Below are positions 14,438 to 22,209 of a stretch of DNA of 56,246 nucleotides, piece by piece. The notes under the pieces were generated by a model that was given only the letters and a program-made list of their open reading frames with translations, was not told where the DNA came from and ran no database searches. This stretch comes from a virus, in IMG/VR virus record IMGVR_UViG_3300021335_000019, positions 1 through 56,246 of that record. The stretch is one strand, 5' to 3'. Position 1 is the first letter of the stretch, and each line of letters starts with the position of its first letter. The position numbers and the translations under genes were made by a program.

Positions 14438-14575
14438 ATGAATAGACAACAGCAGCTGGCCGCATTGGCCGCGCAGCTACACGAGCTGACCACCGAAGAA
14501 GAGCGGGAGGATTATCCGTTCTTCGATCACCTGCATGATCTGATCTATGACCTCGGGGTGGAGGAAGGCGAATGA
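14438..14575 (+). CDS. hypothetical small acidic protein (45 aa)
   Basis: ORF starting MNRQQQLAALAAQLHELTTE, helical and strongly acidic at its end (VEEGE). Its stop overlaps the start of the dNMP kinase gene (ATGA), and its ATG follows the CACCACCACCC leader, so it heads a short operon. Family not recognised. Confidence 0.6.
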   Translation: MNRQQQLAALAAQLHELTTEEEREDYPFFDHLHDLIYDLGVEEGE

Positions 14576-15099
14576 CTCTCCCCCGTCTCATCGGGCTTTA
14601 CAGCCCTGCACCGGGCTGCGGTAAGACCACCGCAGCTAATCTCTTCATCGAGCATCAGCGCGTGTCATTTGCAGCGCCGCTTAAGCGTGCTGTGTGGAAC
14701 ATGCTCGACGACCTCGGGCTTCCGGGCTTTCATTACATCTACACAGACAAAGAAGCCATCATCCCCGAGCTTGGCGTATCAGCGCGCCACATGATGCAAA
14801 CGCTCGGCACCGAATGGGGCAGGGCTTGCATCCACCCAGATTTCTGGGTGATGATCGCTCGCGCCGAGGCGCAACGCATCATGGACAATGGCGGATCCGT
14901 CGTGATCGATGATGTGCGGTTTTCGAATGAAGCCGCGATGATTCGCGACCTCGGCGGTGAGCTATGGCGCATCGAACGCCCTGGTGTCACCTACAGCGGA
15001 GACCACAGCAGCGAAGGCGGATTGGAAGACATCATCCCTCATCATGTGATCGTCAACAATGGAACCATTGCACAACTCAAGGAGAAGATTTATGGCTGA
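14572..15099 (+). CDS. deoxynucleoside monophosphate kinase
   Basis: A 175-aa P-loop kinase starting MTLPRLIGLYSP. Walker A is APGCGKTT around residues 13-20. Further features are the substrate helix FAAPLKRAVWNML, a central MMQTLGTEWGR, the second-strand VVIDDVRFSNEA (Walker B-like DD), and HSSEGGL near the end, all typical of the T4 gene 1-like phage dNMP kinases. It phosphorylates dNMPs to dNDPs for DNA synthesis. With ThyX and dCTP deaminase it makes up the nucleotide-supply set of this phage. Confidence 0.85.
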   Translation: MTLPRLIGLYSPAPGCGKTTAANLFIEHQRVSFAAPLKRAVWNMLDDLGLPGFHYIYTDKEAIIPELGVSARHMMQTLGTEWGRACIHPDFWVMIARAEAQRIMDNGGSVVIDDVRFSNEAAMIRDLGGELWRIERPGVTYSGDHSSEGGLEDIIPHHVIVNNGTIAQLKEKIYG

Positions 15100-15427
15100 A
15101 CAGCATAGTGCAACGGCTGAGCAATGGGCTCGTATTGAGTGGATGAGTCATCACACTGAGTTCTCCACTATTCTCGAACTGCGCGACAGGATCAAGGCGC
15201 TGGAGGCTGCCGCCAAGCCCAACCATCCGCCGGAAATTCCTGATAGTTCGCTGGTGAAGCGGGTGGCTGCAGCGATACATCCCAACGTCTGCGCACATGA
15301 AGCCCGCGCCGCGATCCGCGAGGTAGCGGCTTGGTTGTGGGAGCAGGAAAGGTACGTCCTCGACTGGGCGGCCGTCACGCTTGAAGAGGAGGCTAAGCTC
15401 GCAGCGCTTGGTGACTGGATTGATTGA
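15092..15427 (+). CDS. hypothetical protein with coiled coil (111 aa)
   Basis: ORF starting MAEQHSATAEQWARIEWMSH with a good ribosome-binding site (AAGGAG 8 nt upstream) and an 8-nt overlap with the kinase. The central helix ILELRDRIKALEAA is followed by a Pro-rich hinge and the motif EARAAIREVAAWLWEQE. That last motif recalls the RAAADWQLEQVIEWL element shared by the mini-genes at 48.4-51.1 kb, so it may be a distant member of that group. Function unknown. Confidence 0.7.
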   Translation: MAEQHSATAEQWARIEWMSHHTEFSTILELRDRIKALEAAAKPNHPPEIPDSSLVKRVAAAIHPNVCAHEARAAIREVAAWLWEQERYVLDWAAVTLEEEAKLAALGDWID

Positions 15428-15462
15428 TCAACCTGGGTAAGGTGCTTCTGCTAGTTATCTGC

Positions 15463-15473
15463 CGGTAGACTGC
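15463..15473 (+). promoter_or_regulatory. CGGTAGACTGC motif, candidate late -10
   Basis: The 11-mer CGGTAGACTGC occurs here, at 18453-18463 and at 27655-27665, each 20-30 nt before a structural-gene start. TAGACT could be a -10 hexamer; there is no clear -35. Confidence 0.35.
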
Positions 15474-15492
15474 AATCAACGCAGCGTCGCAG

Positions 15493-16845
15493 ATGTACTC
15501 CGGGTTTCGCCATTACGACCGGCCAATCGCCAAACGCGCCGTCACCAAAGTCGATGACCCATGCGCGGCGTGGCACGCAATGGAGCCGGCCTGGATCCTG
15601 ATCGAGGATCTCGTCGGAGGCACTGTTTCGATGAGGCGGAGGCATCGCACCTATCTTCCGCAGGAGCCACGCGAGCTTGATGAATCTTACGATGCCCGTC
15701 TTGTGCGTAGCGTATGCCCACCGTACTTGGTCCGCATTGAGCGGATGCTGGCCGGGATGCTGACGCGGAAGCCGGTCCGGCTCAACGACACCGGCGACAC
15801 GATCCGCGAGCAGTTGTTTGACGTTGACTTGCAGGGCAATGATCTGAATACCTGGTGCTACGAAACCGCCCGCACGATGATCCGCTACGGGCATGTCGGT
15901 GTGCTTGTTGATGCACCGCAAGATGGCGGTAGGCCGTACTGGATTGCGTATTCACCCAGGGACATCCTCGGCTGGCGCATTGAACTCGAAGACGGCGCGC
16001 AAAAGCTAACGCAGCTGCGGTTACGGGAAGTGATCACTGAACCCGATAGCGATTATGGCGAGAAAGCAGTCGAGCAGGTGCGTGTGTTGACGCCTGGCGC
16101 GTATGAACTGCATCGCAAAGACGATGACACTGGCGACTTTAAGCTGCATGATGAAGGCACAACAACGCTTGATCGGATCCCGTTTTCGGTTGCCTATTCC
16201 GATCGCGTTGGTTACATGGAGTCGCGGCCACCGCTGCAGGACATCGCTGAGTTAAACCTGAAGACCTATCAGGTGCAATCTGATCTCGACAATCAGCTGC
16301 ACATTTCAGCGGTGCCGATGCTGGCATTTTATGGTTTCCCGTCAAGCGCTGAGGAGGTATCAGCCGGACCGGGTGAAGCCATCGCCTTTCCATCCGAAGG
16401 TCGTGCGGAGTACATCGAGCCAGGTGGCAAGAGCTTCGACTATCAATTCAAGCGGTTGGATCAGATTGCATCGCAGATCAATGAATTAGGTCTTGCGGCA
16501 GTGCTCGGCCAGAAGCTAAGCGCCGAAACTGCTGAAGCGAAACGCATCGACCGCAGTCAAGGTGACAGCACGATGATGGTGATTGCGCAAAATGTGCAGG
16601 ACATGATCGACAACTGCCTGCAATTTCATGCGGAATTTCTCAGCACACCAGAGCAAGCTGGCAGCTGTTATGTGAACCGCGATTTCCTTGGTACCAGATT
16701 GGAACCGCAGGATGTGTTGGCATTGCTGCAGGTTTACACTGCAGGAACAATAACGCAGGAAACATTCCTGACCCGGTTATCTGAAGGTGAAGTGCTTGGT
16801 GATGACTTTGACATCGAAGCTGAACTTGAAGCAACGCAATCATGA
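15493..16845 (+). CDS. portal protein (DUF4055-like)
   Basis: A 450-aa protein starting MYSGFRHYDRPIAKRAV. The order of features matches the DUF4055 family of siphophage portals: an N-terminal segment with YLPQEPRE, the conserved block around RMLAGMLTRKPVRL, a central beta-rich clip/wing, and the C-terminal helical part with QINELGLAAVLGQKLSAETAEAKRID. It forms the dodecameric ring at the capsid vertex through which DNA enters and leaves. It lies upstream of the MuF-like gene, as usual. Its stop overlaps the next start (ATGA). Confidence 0.88.
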   Translation: MYSGFRHYDRPIAKRAVTKVDDPCAAWHAMEPAWILIEDLVGGTVSMRRRHRTYLPQEPRELDESYDARLVRSVCPPYLVRIERMLAGMLTRKPVRLNDTGDTIREQLFDVDLQGNDLNTWCYETARTMIRYGHVGVLVDAPQDGGRPYWIAYSPRDILGWRIELEDGAQKLTQLRLREVITEPDSDYGEKAVEQVRVLTPGAYELHRKDDDTGDFKLHDEGTTTLDRIPFSVAYSDRVGYMESRPPLQDIAELNLKTYQVQSDLDNQLHISAVPMLAFYGFPSSAEEVSAGPGEAIAFPSEGRAEYIEPGGKSFDYQFKRLDQIASQINELGLAAVLGQKLSAETAEAKRIDRSQGDSTMMVIAQNVQDMIDNCLQFHAEFLSTPEQAGSCYVNRDFLGTRLEPQDVLALLQVYTAGTITQETFLTRLSEGEVLGDDFDIEAELEATQS

Positions 16846-17123
16846 TCAACGCATTGCTATGGGCAGCATCGTGGTTCATCCCATCGGATGATGAGCAACC
16901 CATGGGACCAGTGACGGTGTATTGTCATAAGCTACCTGAAGAAGTGTTCGCCATATTGCGTGCATCATGGGATAACAAAGTCGAAGAAGTTACTGTCTAT
17001 GAATCAGATGATGCTTACGATGACTTCAACGAAATGCTGATGTGCGCGCTGGAAGAAGGTGCAGAGGTTGACGTACAGACGCAATACCACCCAAGTGATA
17101 TTGGCATCCACGTAGAGCAGTGA
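16842..17123 (+). CDS. hypothetical acidic protein (93 aa)
   Basis: ORF starting MINALLWAASWFIPSDDEQP. A short hydrophobic N-terminus is followed by a very acidic domain with an alternating strand/helix pattern (VTVYCHKLPEEVFAILRAS, then AYDDFNEMLMCALEEGAEV). It lies between portal and MuF with overlapping start and stop codons (ATGA, GTGA). I do not recognise it; it may be a minor head or assembly protein. Confidence 0.65.
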   Translation: MINALLWAASWFIPSDDEQPMGPVTVYCHKLPEEVFAILRASWDNKVEEVTVYESDDAYDDFNEMLMCALEEGAEVDVQTQYHPSDIGIHVEQ

Positions 17124-18325
17124 CAATCCCGCCGAATGTTGACACGATCTTTCGCAACGCGATCGATCTGAACCAATACAGCAACAGCGTTGCCAGGCGC
17201 ATCATCAACATTTACAACGACATCATCATCGATGCGGTCAATCAACTGCAAACGATCAATGAAGCCAGAGCGCCAGTCAAAGCCGCGCGGTTGCGTGCGA
17301 TCTTGGCGCAACTAAAAGACAGCCTTGCGACATGGGCTGGCGATGCGACAGAGATCACCGCATTGGAGCTTCAAGGCTTAGCAGAGCTTCAGTCTGAGTT
17401 TGTGGAGGAACAGCTACGGCTGGCATTGCCAGCTGGTGCCAGGGATATGGTCCGCACCGTTGAGATCAGCCCACAGTTTGCGCAGTCGGTTGTGACCACT
17501 GACCCGACACAGATCAATGTGGTTGCATTGTCGGATGACCTGTTCGCTGCAGTTGAGGGCGCACCGCAAACATTCAGCTTGACTGCACCTAAAGGCGCGA
17601 TGATCACATTACCCAATGGCCGTGTTGTCGAGAAGTCATTTCGTGGCCTAGCGGAATCGCAAGCGGAGCGGTTCAGCAGCAGCGTCCGGCAAGCGTTGCT
17701 GACGGGTGAGACGACGCAGGAGCTATCACGCAAACTGCGTGGCACGTTGGAGTTCGGCGAAGAAGCGAAGACCATCAAGCAACTCGCATTATCCGGCGGC
17801 GAAGCAACCAAAATGGCCGGCCGTCAGGTAACTAGCATCGTCCGCACAAGCATCAATCAAGTGGCCAATGCTGCATCACAGCAGGTGTATGAAGCCAATC
17901 AAGACATCACCAAGAAGTATAGATACGTCGCAACACTTGACAGCCGCACGACTGCAATTTGCCGCGCTAATGATGGCCGTGAGTTTGAATATGGCAAAGG
18001 TCCAACACCACCGCTTCATTTTTCATGTCGTTCAACGACAGTCCCTGTCATTGATTACGAAGGGCTTGGATTTGATCCGCCGCGGCCTGGTAAACGCGCA
18101 GCTAAGGGCGGCATGGTTGATTCTGATACCAGTTACGGCCAGTGGTTGCTGCAGCAAGGTAAAGAACGACAGCAGGAAGTGCTGGGCAGCAAAGCACCAT
18201 ATTTCAGGATGCTGGCGCGCAAGCATGGCGCCCGTGATGCGATGGCGAAACTGGTCCGCGAGGATGGCCGGGAGCTAACATTGGATGAGCTGCGGAGTCG
18301 ATACGGTGCCATTGAAAAAAGGTAA
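17120..18325 (+). CDS. MuF-like minor head protein
   Basis: A 401-aa protein, GTG start overlapping the preceding stop. The C-terminal MuF signature is clear: YRYVATLDSRTTAICRANDG around residues 272-291, then PPLHFSCRSTTVP (conserved H-x-x-C-R-S/T) near 300. The preceding helical region (residues 1-250) resembles the portal-associated part of SPP1 gp7-type proteins. A few copies enter the capsid and aid assembly or DNA ejection. There is no toxin extension beyond the MuF domain; the final 80 residues are basic. Confidence 0.88.
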   Translation: MTIPPNVDTIFRNAIDLNQYSNSVARRIINIYNDIIIDAVNQLQTINEARAPVKAARLRAILAQLKDSLATWAGDATEITALELQGLAELQSEFVEEQLRLALPAGARDMVRTVEISPQFAQSVVTTDPTQINVVALSDDLFAAVEGAPQTFSLTAPKGAMITLPNGRVVEKSFRGLAESQAERFSSSVRQALLTGETTQELSRKLRGTLEFGEEAKTIKQLALSGGEATKMAGRQVTSIVRTSINQVANAASQQVYEANQDITKKYRYVATLDSRTTAICRANDGREFEYGKGPTPPLHFSCRSTTVPVIDYEGLGFDPPRPGKRAAKGGMVDSDTSYGQWLLQQGKERQQEVLGSKAPYFRMLARKHGARDAMAKLVREDGRELTLDELRSRYGAIEKR

Positions 18326-18458
18326 GTCGCAGCTTACAATTTCTCAAAACATCCGCAAGTTAATCAAAGAAGGCTACAGCAGGCAACAAGCAGCTGCTAT
18401 TGCTTACTCCCAAGCCGGGATGACACGTAAGCGCAAACCCGCAAAACGCCGACGGTAG
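18306..18458 (+). CDS. small basic structural-region protein (50 aa)
   Basis: GTG-initiated ORF overlapping the end of the MuF gene, starting MPLKKGKSQLTISQNIRKLI. The core S-Q-N-I-R-K-L-I-K-E-G-Y-x-x-x-Q-A-x-A-I-A followed by a Lys/Arg-rich tail is a familiar small phage protein encoded among head genes. It ends KRRR. It probably binds DNA or RNA, or is a minor virion component. The exact role is not established. Confidence 0.7.
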   Translation: MPLKKGKSQLTISQNIRKLIKEGYSRQQAAAIAYSQAGMTRKRKPAKRRR

Positions 18459-18463
18459 ACTGC
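18453..18463 (+). promoter_or_regulatory. CGGTAGACTGC motif, candidate late -10
   Basis: Second copy of the 11-mer, overlapping the stop of the 50-aa gene and 20 nt before the ATG at 18483. Confidence 0.35.
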
Positions 18464-18482
18464 TGATAGCTGCAACTCCGTC

Positions 18483-18554
18483 ATGCCTGGTTACAACAAA
18501 GGCCCGAAGAAGCCGCAGAAACCTATGGGTAAAAAGGGAGGCAAAAAGAAGTGA
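18483..18554 (+). CDS. tiny lysine/glycine-rich protein (23 aa)
   Basis: An ATG at 18483 gives MPGYNKGPKKPQKPMG followed by a Lys/Gly tail and TGA at 18552. The stop overlaps the GTG of the next gene. Such tiny Gly-Lys peptides are encoded beside phage head genes and may neutralise DNA or be leader peptides. Evidence is the start-stop coupling and context only. Confidence 0.5.
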   Translation: MPGYNKGPKKPQKPMGKKGGKKK

Positions 18555-18778
18555 AACGCGGTGATCGGGTGAGCTGGACCTATCAAGGCAAACGCACTTA
18601 TGGTGTCATCACAAGTATTGGCGGCAAGCGTGCCACGATCAATACTCCAAATGGCGGCACCGTGACCCGCGTCGGCAGCGATGATGACCCGATCGTGCGG
18701 ATCAAATCTGAATCCACCGGCAATGCCGTGCTTAAAACCAGATCGCAGCTGCGGCCAGCGCCGAGGCGAGGACGATGA
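18551..18778 (+). CDS. Hva1/TUDOR-like small protein
   Basis: A 75-aa protein, GTG start, beginning MKRGDRVSWTYQGKRTYGVI. A five-stranded SH3/Tudor-like barrel is suggested by GDRVSW, YGVITSIGGKRATI and DDPIVRIKSESTGN, as in the DUF2945 hypervirulence-associated TUDOR family. The last 15 residues are basic. Phage copies are of unknown function. It is coupled to its neighbours by GTGA and ATGA overlaps. Confidence 0.7.
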   Translation: MKRGDRVSWTYQGKRTYGVITSIGGKRATINTPNGGTVTRVGSDDDPIVRIKSESTGNAVLKTRSQLRPAPRRGR

Positions 18779-19047
18779 TCAACTATCGCGGTGAAAGGTT
18801 CGCTGGCTACAACAAGCCCAAGCGGACGCCAAAGCATCCGACCAAATCCCATGCGGTGCTTGCCAAAGAAGGCGACACGGTAAAGCTGATCCGGTTCGGG
18901 CAGCAAGGCGTCAGCGGCAGCCCACCACGCAAAGATGAATCCAAAGCCGATGCAGCCAGGCGGCGTGCATTCAAAGTGCGCCATGCGGCAAACATCCGCA
19001 AAGGGAAGATGTCAGCAGCGTATTGGGCGGATCGCGCAAAATGGTGA
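18775..19047 (+). CDS. DUF6321-like small structural-region protein
   Basis: A 90-aa basic protein starting MINYRGERFAGYNKPKRTPK. The pattern VKLIRFGQQGVSGSPP, then a Lys/Arg-rich AFKVRHAANIRKGKMSAAYWADRAKW, is a familiar phage family found near portal and scaffold genes. It is probably a minor head or DNA-associated protein. Overlaps the preceding stop by ATGA. Confidence 0.72.
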   Translation: MINYRGERFAGYNKPKRTPKHPTKSHAVLAKEGDTVKLIRFGQQGVSGSPPRKDESKADAARRRAFKVRHAANIRKGKMSAAYWADRAKW

Positions 19048-19091
19048 CCATTATTGTTAGCATAGATTGCACTTAACCCTGCGGGTTATTT

Positions 19092-19829
19092 ATGTCCGAA
19101 GAAAAAACACAGCCCACTACAGAGCAGCCTGCGGCTCCTGTAGCAACACCACCCACACCGCCAGCAGCAGCGCCGTCAGCTGACATCGACGCATTGCAAC
19201 GCAGCATCCAGAATCTGGAGCGCAAAAACCAGGAGCTTGCAGACGAAAAGCGTAAACTCCGCAAATACGAGAAGATGGCGGAGACATTGCCCGATGGAGT
19301 GGACATCAAAGAACTCCTTGATTTTAAGCGCAGCCATGAGCAACAGCAGCTTGAATCGCAGGGAAAATATGAGGAAGCACGACAGGCTTTGGAGCAGCAG
19401 TTCCGTGAGGCGACGGCGCAAAAGGACCAGCGCATCGCAGAACTCGAAGCCAAGGTCCGCGAGCTAGAGCTGCTGACGCCTGCTGTATCGGCATTGGCCG
19501 ACATCGTGCATGACCCTGACATGGTGCTCAAGACCAAACTCGACAGCAACCAGATCGAACGCGAGGCCGATGGCACCGTCGTCGTCGTGAACGGCTACCA
19601 GCGCACACCCGTCACCGAATGGGCAAAGGCCACGCTGCCGGCATGGATGCAGAAAGCACCTAAGCCGCAGGGCAGTGGTGCACCGATCAACAGCAAACCA
19701 TCAGGAGAGATCCCGCCTGGTATCAAAAACCCATTCGCCAAGGAAACCTTCAACCTGACCGAGCAATCACGATTGTTCCGCACGGATCGTGATCTGTATG
19801 ACAGGTTGAAAGCAGCTGTTAAGATCTAA
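19092..19829 (+). CDS. head scaffolding protein
   Basis: A 245-aa protein starting MSEEKTQPTTEQ. A Pro/Ala-rich disordered N-terminus (residues 1-30) is followed by a long coiled coil (about 32-140, rich in Lys/Glu/Gln with ALEQQFREATAQKDQRIAELE), then a C-terminal part ending in a basic/aromatic helix. Position directly before the capsid gene, size and coiled coil are all typical of scaffolds, which direct prohead shell assembly and then leave. A TAGATT at 19063 may be its promoter -10. Confidence 0.85.
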   Translation: MSEEKTQPTTEQPAAPVATPPTPPAAAPSADIDALQRSIQNLERKNQELADEKRKLRKYEKMAETLPDGVDIKELLDFKRSHEQQQLESQGKYEEARQALEQQFREATAQKDQRIAELEAKVRELELLTPAVSALADIVHDPDMVLKTKLDSNQIEREADGTVVVVNGYQRTPVTEWAKATLPAWMQKAPKPQGSGAPINSKPSGEIPPGIKNPFAKETFNLTEQSRLFRTDRDLYDRLKAAVKI

Positions 19830-19893
19830 TCAACCGGCTGCGCTGGGGATATGGGCTGCGCCCGCTTTGTAAACCCTTTTGAGGATTTTAGTC

Positions 19894-20907
19894 ATGGCGA
19901 CTCTTCGCTCTGACATTATCGTTCCAGAGCTTTTTACCCCATACGTCATCGAGCAAACCACTCAACGTGATGCCTTCCTGGCTAGCGGTGTGGTGCAACC
20001 GATGACTGAACTCAACGCCACCGAAGGCGGTGACACCATCCAAGTGCCTTTCTGGAAAGCAAACCTTTCCGGTGATTTTGAGGTGCTGTCTGACAGCTCC
20101 AGCCTGACGCCTGGCAAGATTGAAGCCGACAAGCAAGTGGGCGTAATTTTGCATCGAGGGAGAGCCTTCGAGGCAAGAGATTTGGCCGCACTTGCTGCTG
20201 GTTCCGATCCCATGGCCGCTATCGGCGCCAAAGTTGCTGAGTACGTCGCCAACCAACGCCAGAAAGATCTGATCGCTTGCGTTGATGGGTGCTTCGGCGC
20301 TCTGACCGGTGGCGACAGCCCTGCGTTCAACGCATTGCGTTTCGACACCTCCGGCGCTACAACCCTTGGCCCCCGTCAAGTCGCTAAGGCCCGTAGCCTG
20401 CTGGGTGATCAAGGCGAAAAGCTGGCTGCTGTTGCGATGCATAGCGCTGTGTTCTACGACCTCGTTGAACGAAAGGCCATTGATTATGTGACCGCTGCTG
20501 AGGCACGCGTCACCGCTGATTCCGCCATGCCCGACGCCTTCGGTGGTTCCACCGCAATGGCATATGAAGGCAACATGCAGGTTCCCGTTTACATGGGTAT
20601 GCGTGTGATCGTGTCCGACGATCTGACACCTACCAGCACTGATTATCCGGTGTACTTCTTCACCCAGGGCGCTATTGCCTCGGGTGAGCAGCTGGCGATG
20701 CAAACCGAAACCGATCGTGACATCCTCGCTAAGAGCGATGCCATGTCGATCGACCTGCATTACGTCTATCACCCGGTCGGCGCACGCTGGACTAGCGCTA
20801 CCATCAACCCAGATCGTTCTGAGCTGGCCACTGTTGGTAACTGGTCGAAGGTGTACGAAACCAAGAACATTGGTATCGTGCGTGGCACTGTTACTTCCAA
20901 CTTCTGA
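19894..20907 (+). CDS. major capsid protein
   Basis: A 337-aa protein starting MATLRSDIIVPELFTPYVIE. I chose the ATG at 19894 because GAGG lies upstream; a longer frame starts 15 nt earlier. It resembles HK97-fold coats of the P22/gp5-like siphophage group: an N-terminal PELFTPYVIEQTTQRDAF segment, an early GGDTIQVPFW strand, the long spine helix DPMAAIGAKVAEYVANQRQKDL, and a late AMHSAVFYDLVERKAI region. It directly follows the scaffold and precedes the decoration and connector genes. Confidence 0.92.
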   Translation: MATLRSDIIVPELFTPYVIEQTTQRDAFLASGVVQPMTELNATEGGDTIQVPFWKANLSGDFEVLSDSSSLTPGKIEADKQVGVILHRGRAFEARDLAALAAGSDPMAAIGAKVAEYVANQRQKDLIACVDGCFGALTGGDSPAFNALRFDTSGATTLGPRQVAKARSLLGDQGEKLAAVAMHSAVFYDLVERKAIDYVTAAEARVTADSAMPDAFGGSTAMAYEGNMQVPVYMGMRVIVSDDLTPTSTDYPVYFFTQGAIASGEQLAMQTETDRDILAKSDAMSIDLHYVYHPVGARWTSATINPDRSELATVGNWSKVYETKNIGIVRGTVTSNF

Positions 20908-20918
20908 GGTAACTAACA

Positions 20919-21332
20919 ATGGCATCTATCTTTGAACTGGAGCAACCGGTCTTTGACCGCATGAACGCCAGCATTGAGCTGGTTGCTGCCTCCGATGAGG
21001 CCACCGCCCTGACCGCCGCCCAGTCGGTCAACAGCCTGGTGGTGATGACTCCTACCGCTGGTCGCAACGTGACCACTGCCACGGCAGCTGCGATCGTTGC
21101 TGAACTTGGTTCCGGTGTGCGTGTTGGCACTACGTTCCGCATCATCCTGCGGAACCAAGCTGCTGCTACTCATGCTATGACCCTTGTCGGCGGCACTGGC
21201 GTGACGCTTGATGCAGACAACACCAACACTGCTGCTGCTGCATCTACGCGTGAGTTCATCGGTCGCGTTACCGCCATCGCAAGCGGTTCCGAGACTGTTA
21301 CCGTGTACTCCATGCCCAGCGGCACCCACTAA
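20919..21332 (+). CDS. head decoration-like protein
   Basis: A 137-aa protein starting MASIFELEQPVFDRMNASIE. After a short helix it is dominated by Ala/Thr/Val/Gly beta strands (TPTAGRNVTTATAAAIVAEL, VTLDADNTNTAAAASTREF), as expected for a trimeric jelly-roll or beta-tulip decoration protein sitting on the capsid. Position directly after the capsid gene fits. No specific family is certain; a head-fibre base is also possible. Confidence 0.6.
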   Translation: MASIFELEQPVFDRMNASIELVAASDEATALTAAQSVNSLVVMTPTAGRNVTTATAAAIVAELGSGVRVGTTFRIILRNQAAATHAMTLVGGTGVTLDADNTNTAAAASTREFIGRVTAIASGSETVTVYSMPSGTH

Positions 21333-21508
21333 TGGGAATGTTTGGATTCCGGCGACTGCGGGAACGTGAGGCTGCTGCTAAGGCGGCAGCCTCTTTTTCC
21401 ACTCAGGCAGAGCCAACTACACTGAATCAACCGGAGATCACTGATGGCGATCGTCCTAGTAGCAACACCAAACGCAGCCGACGCAAACAGTTACCTGACG
21501 CTGAGTGA
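21332..21508 (+). CDS. small head-region protein (58 aa), overlapping
   Basis: The ATG overlaps the decoration gene stop (TAATG). It encodes MGMFGFRRLREREAAAKAAA followed by a Ser/Thr/Pro-rich basic tail ending at 21506-21508. It overlaps the next gene by 65 nt in another frame. Short proteins with an FRRLRE-E-A-A-K helix and a Lys/Arg tail are common right after phage capsid genes. Role unknown; moderately supported by the coupling. Confidence 0.6.
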   Translation: MGMFGFRRLREREAAAKAAASFSTQAEPTTLNQPEITDGDRPSSNTKRSRRKQLPDAE

Positions 21509-22004
21509 CGCGCAAGACATCATTGATGGCTTGGTGGAAAACGATGATGTCGTGGCGTGGGGCACTGCTACGACAGATCAAAAGAATCGTGCGCTTTACA
21601 CCGCAACGCAACGGTTGGATCGTGAGCGGTATCTAGGTGCAAGGGCTACTGATACCCAAGCCTTACAGTGGCCGCGCACTGGTGTACGGAAACCTGATAC
21701 ATACATCAACACTTATGCGGTTGGGTTTCCGTTCCGCATTACCACTGACTATTTCACCGACACCGAGATCCCGCAACAGATCAAGGAAGCTCAAGCCACG
21801 CTTGCGGTTTACCTGAACAACAACAAAGATGGCATCGGGCTGTCAGGATTGGAGGATTACAAAAACGTCAAGATCGGCAGCATTGACGTGACACCGAACC
21901 AATACGGCGCTACTGGCGCTGATCGTATTCCGCCAATGGTCGAGCGTTACCTGACAGGGCTTAGAATAAGTGGGCCAGGAAACATCGCTATTAAGCGCTC
22001 ATGA
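21444..22004 (+). CDS. head completion / DnaT-like connector protein
   Basis: A 186-aa protein starting MAIVLVATPNAADANSYLTL. The block ANSYLTLSDAQDIIDGL, then DQKNRALYTATQRLDRERYLG, then QALQWPRTGV, is the usual form of the 'DnaT-like ssDNA-binding' family found in siphophage head-completion operons. There it acts as the first head-tail connector (adaptor) rather than in replication. Preceded by TACACT at 21418, a possible late -10. Confidence 0.8.
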   Translation: MAIVLVATPNAADANSYLTLSDAQDIIDGLVENDDVVAWGTATTDQKNRALYTATQRLDRERYLGARATDTQALQWPRTGVRKPDTYINTYAVGFPFRITTDYFTDTEIPQQIKEAQATLAVYLNNNKDGIGLSGLEDYKNVKIGSIDVTPNQYGATGADRIPPMVERYLTGLRISGPGNIAIKRS

Positions 22005-22207
22005 CTCTGTATTCTGTCGGCGGCGGTGACGCTGTTCCAAGAGAAGGGCTTGAGATCCCGACGCATGATTTTGTCCAAAACACGTACACTGGCGGCAACT
22101 TAACGCAAACGATGTTTAAGCGCGGCGGCGCTAGCGGAAAGGTTGTTGCTACTTTGACGATGACTTACGACGGCAGCAACAACCTGTTGACCGTCGCTAG
22201 GAGCTGA
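22001..22207 (+). CDS. hypothetical small beta-rich protein (68 aa)
   Basis: ORF starting MTLYSVGGGDAVPREGLEIP. It is probably a small beta sheet (GGNLTQTMFKRGGASGKVVATLTMTYDG). It resembles the short appended domains that report Nt/Ct interfaces in phage fibres (gradient of Gly/Asn/Thr). It lies at the left edge of the inserted spike/fibre cassette and overlaps its neighbour by ATGA. Family not recognised. Confidence 0.65.
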   Translation: MTLYSVGGGDAVPREGLEIPTHDFVQNTYTGGNLTQTMFKRGGASGKVVATLTMTYDGSNNLLTVARS

Positions 22208-22209
22208 TC

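Noticed and set aside
19888-20925. 345-codon minus-strand frame covering the capsid gene
   Set aside because: It is the exact antisense of the major capsid gene, with His/Gly/Ser-rich unlikely sequence and no family pattern. The plus-strand product is clearly a coat protein.
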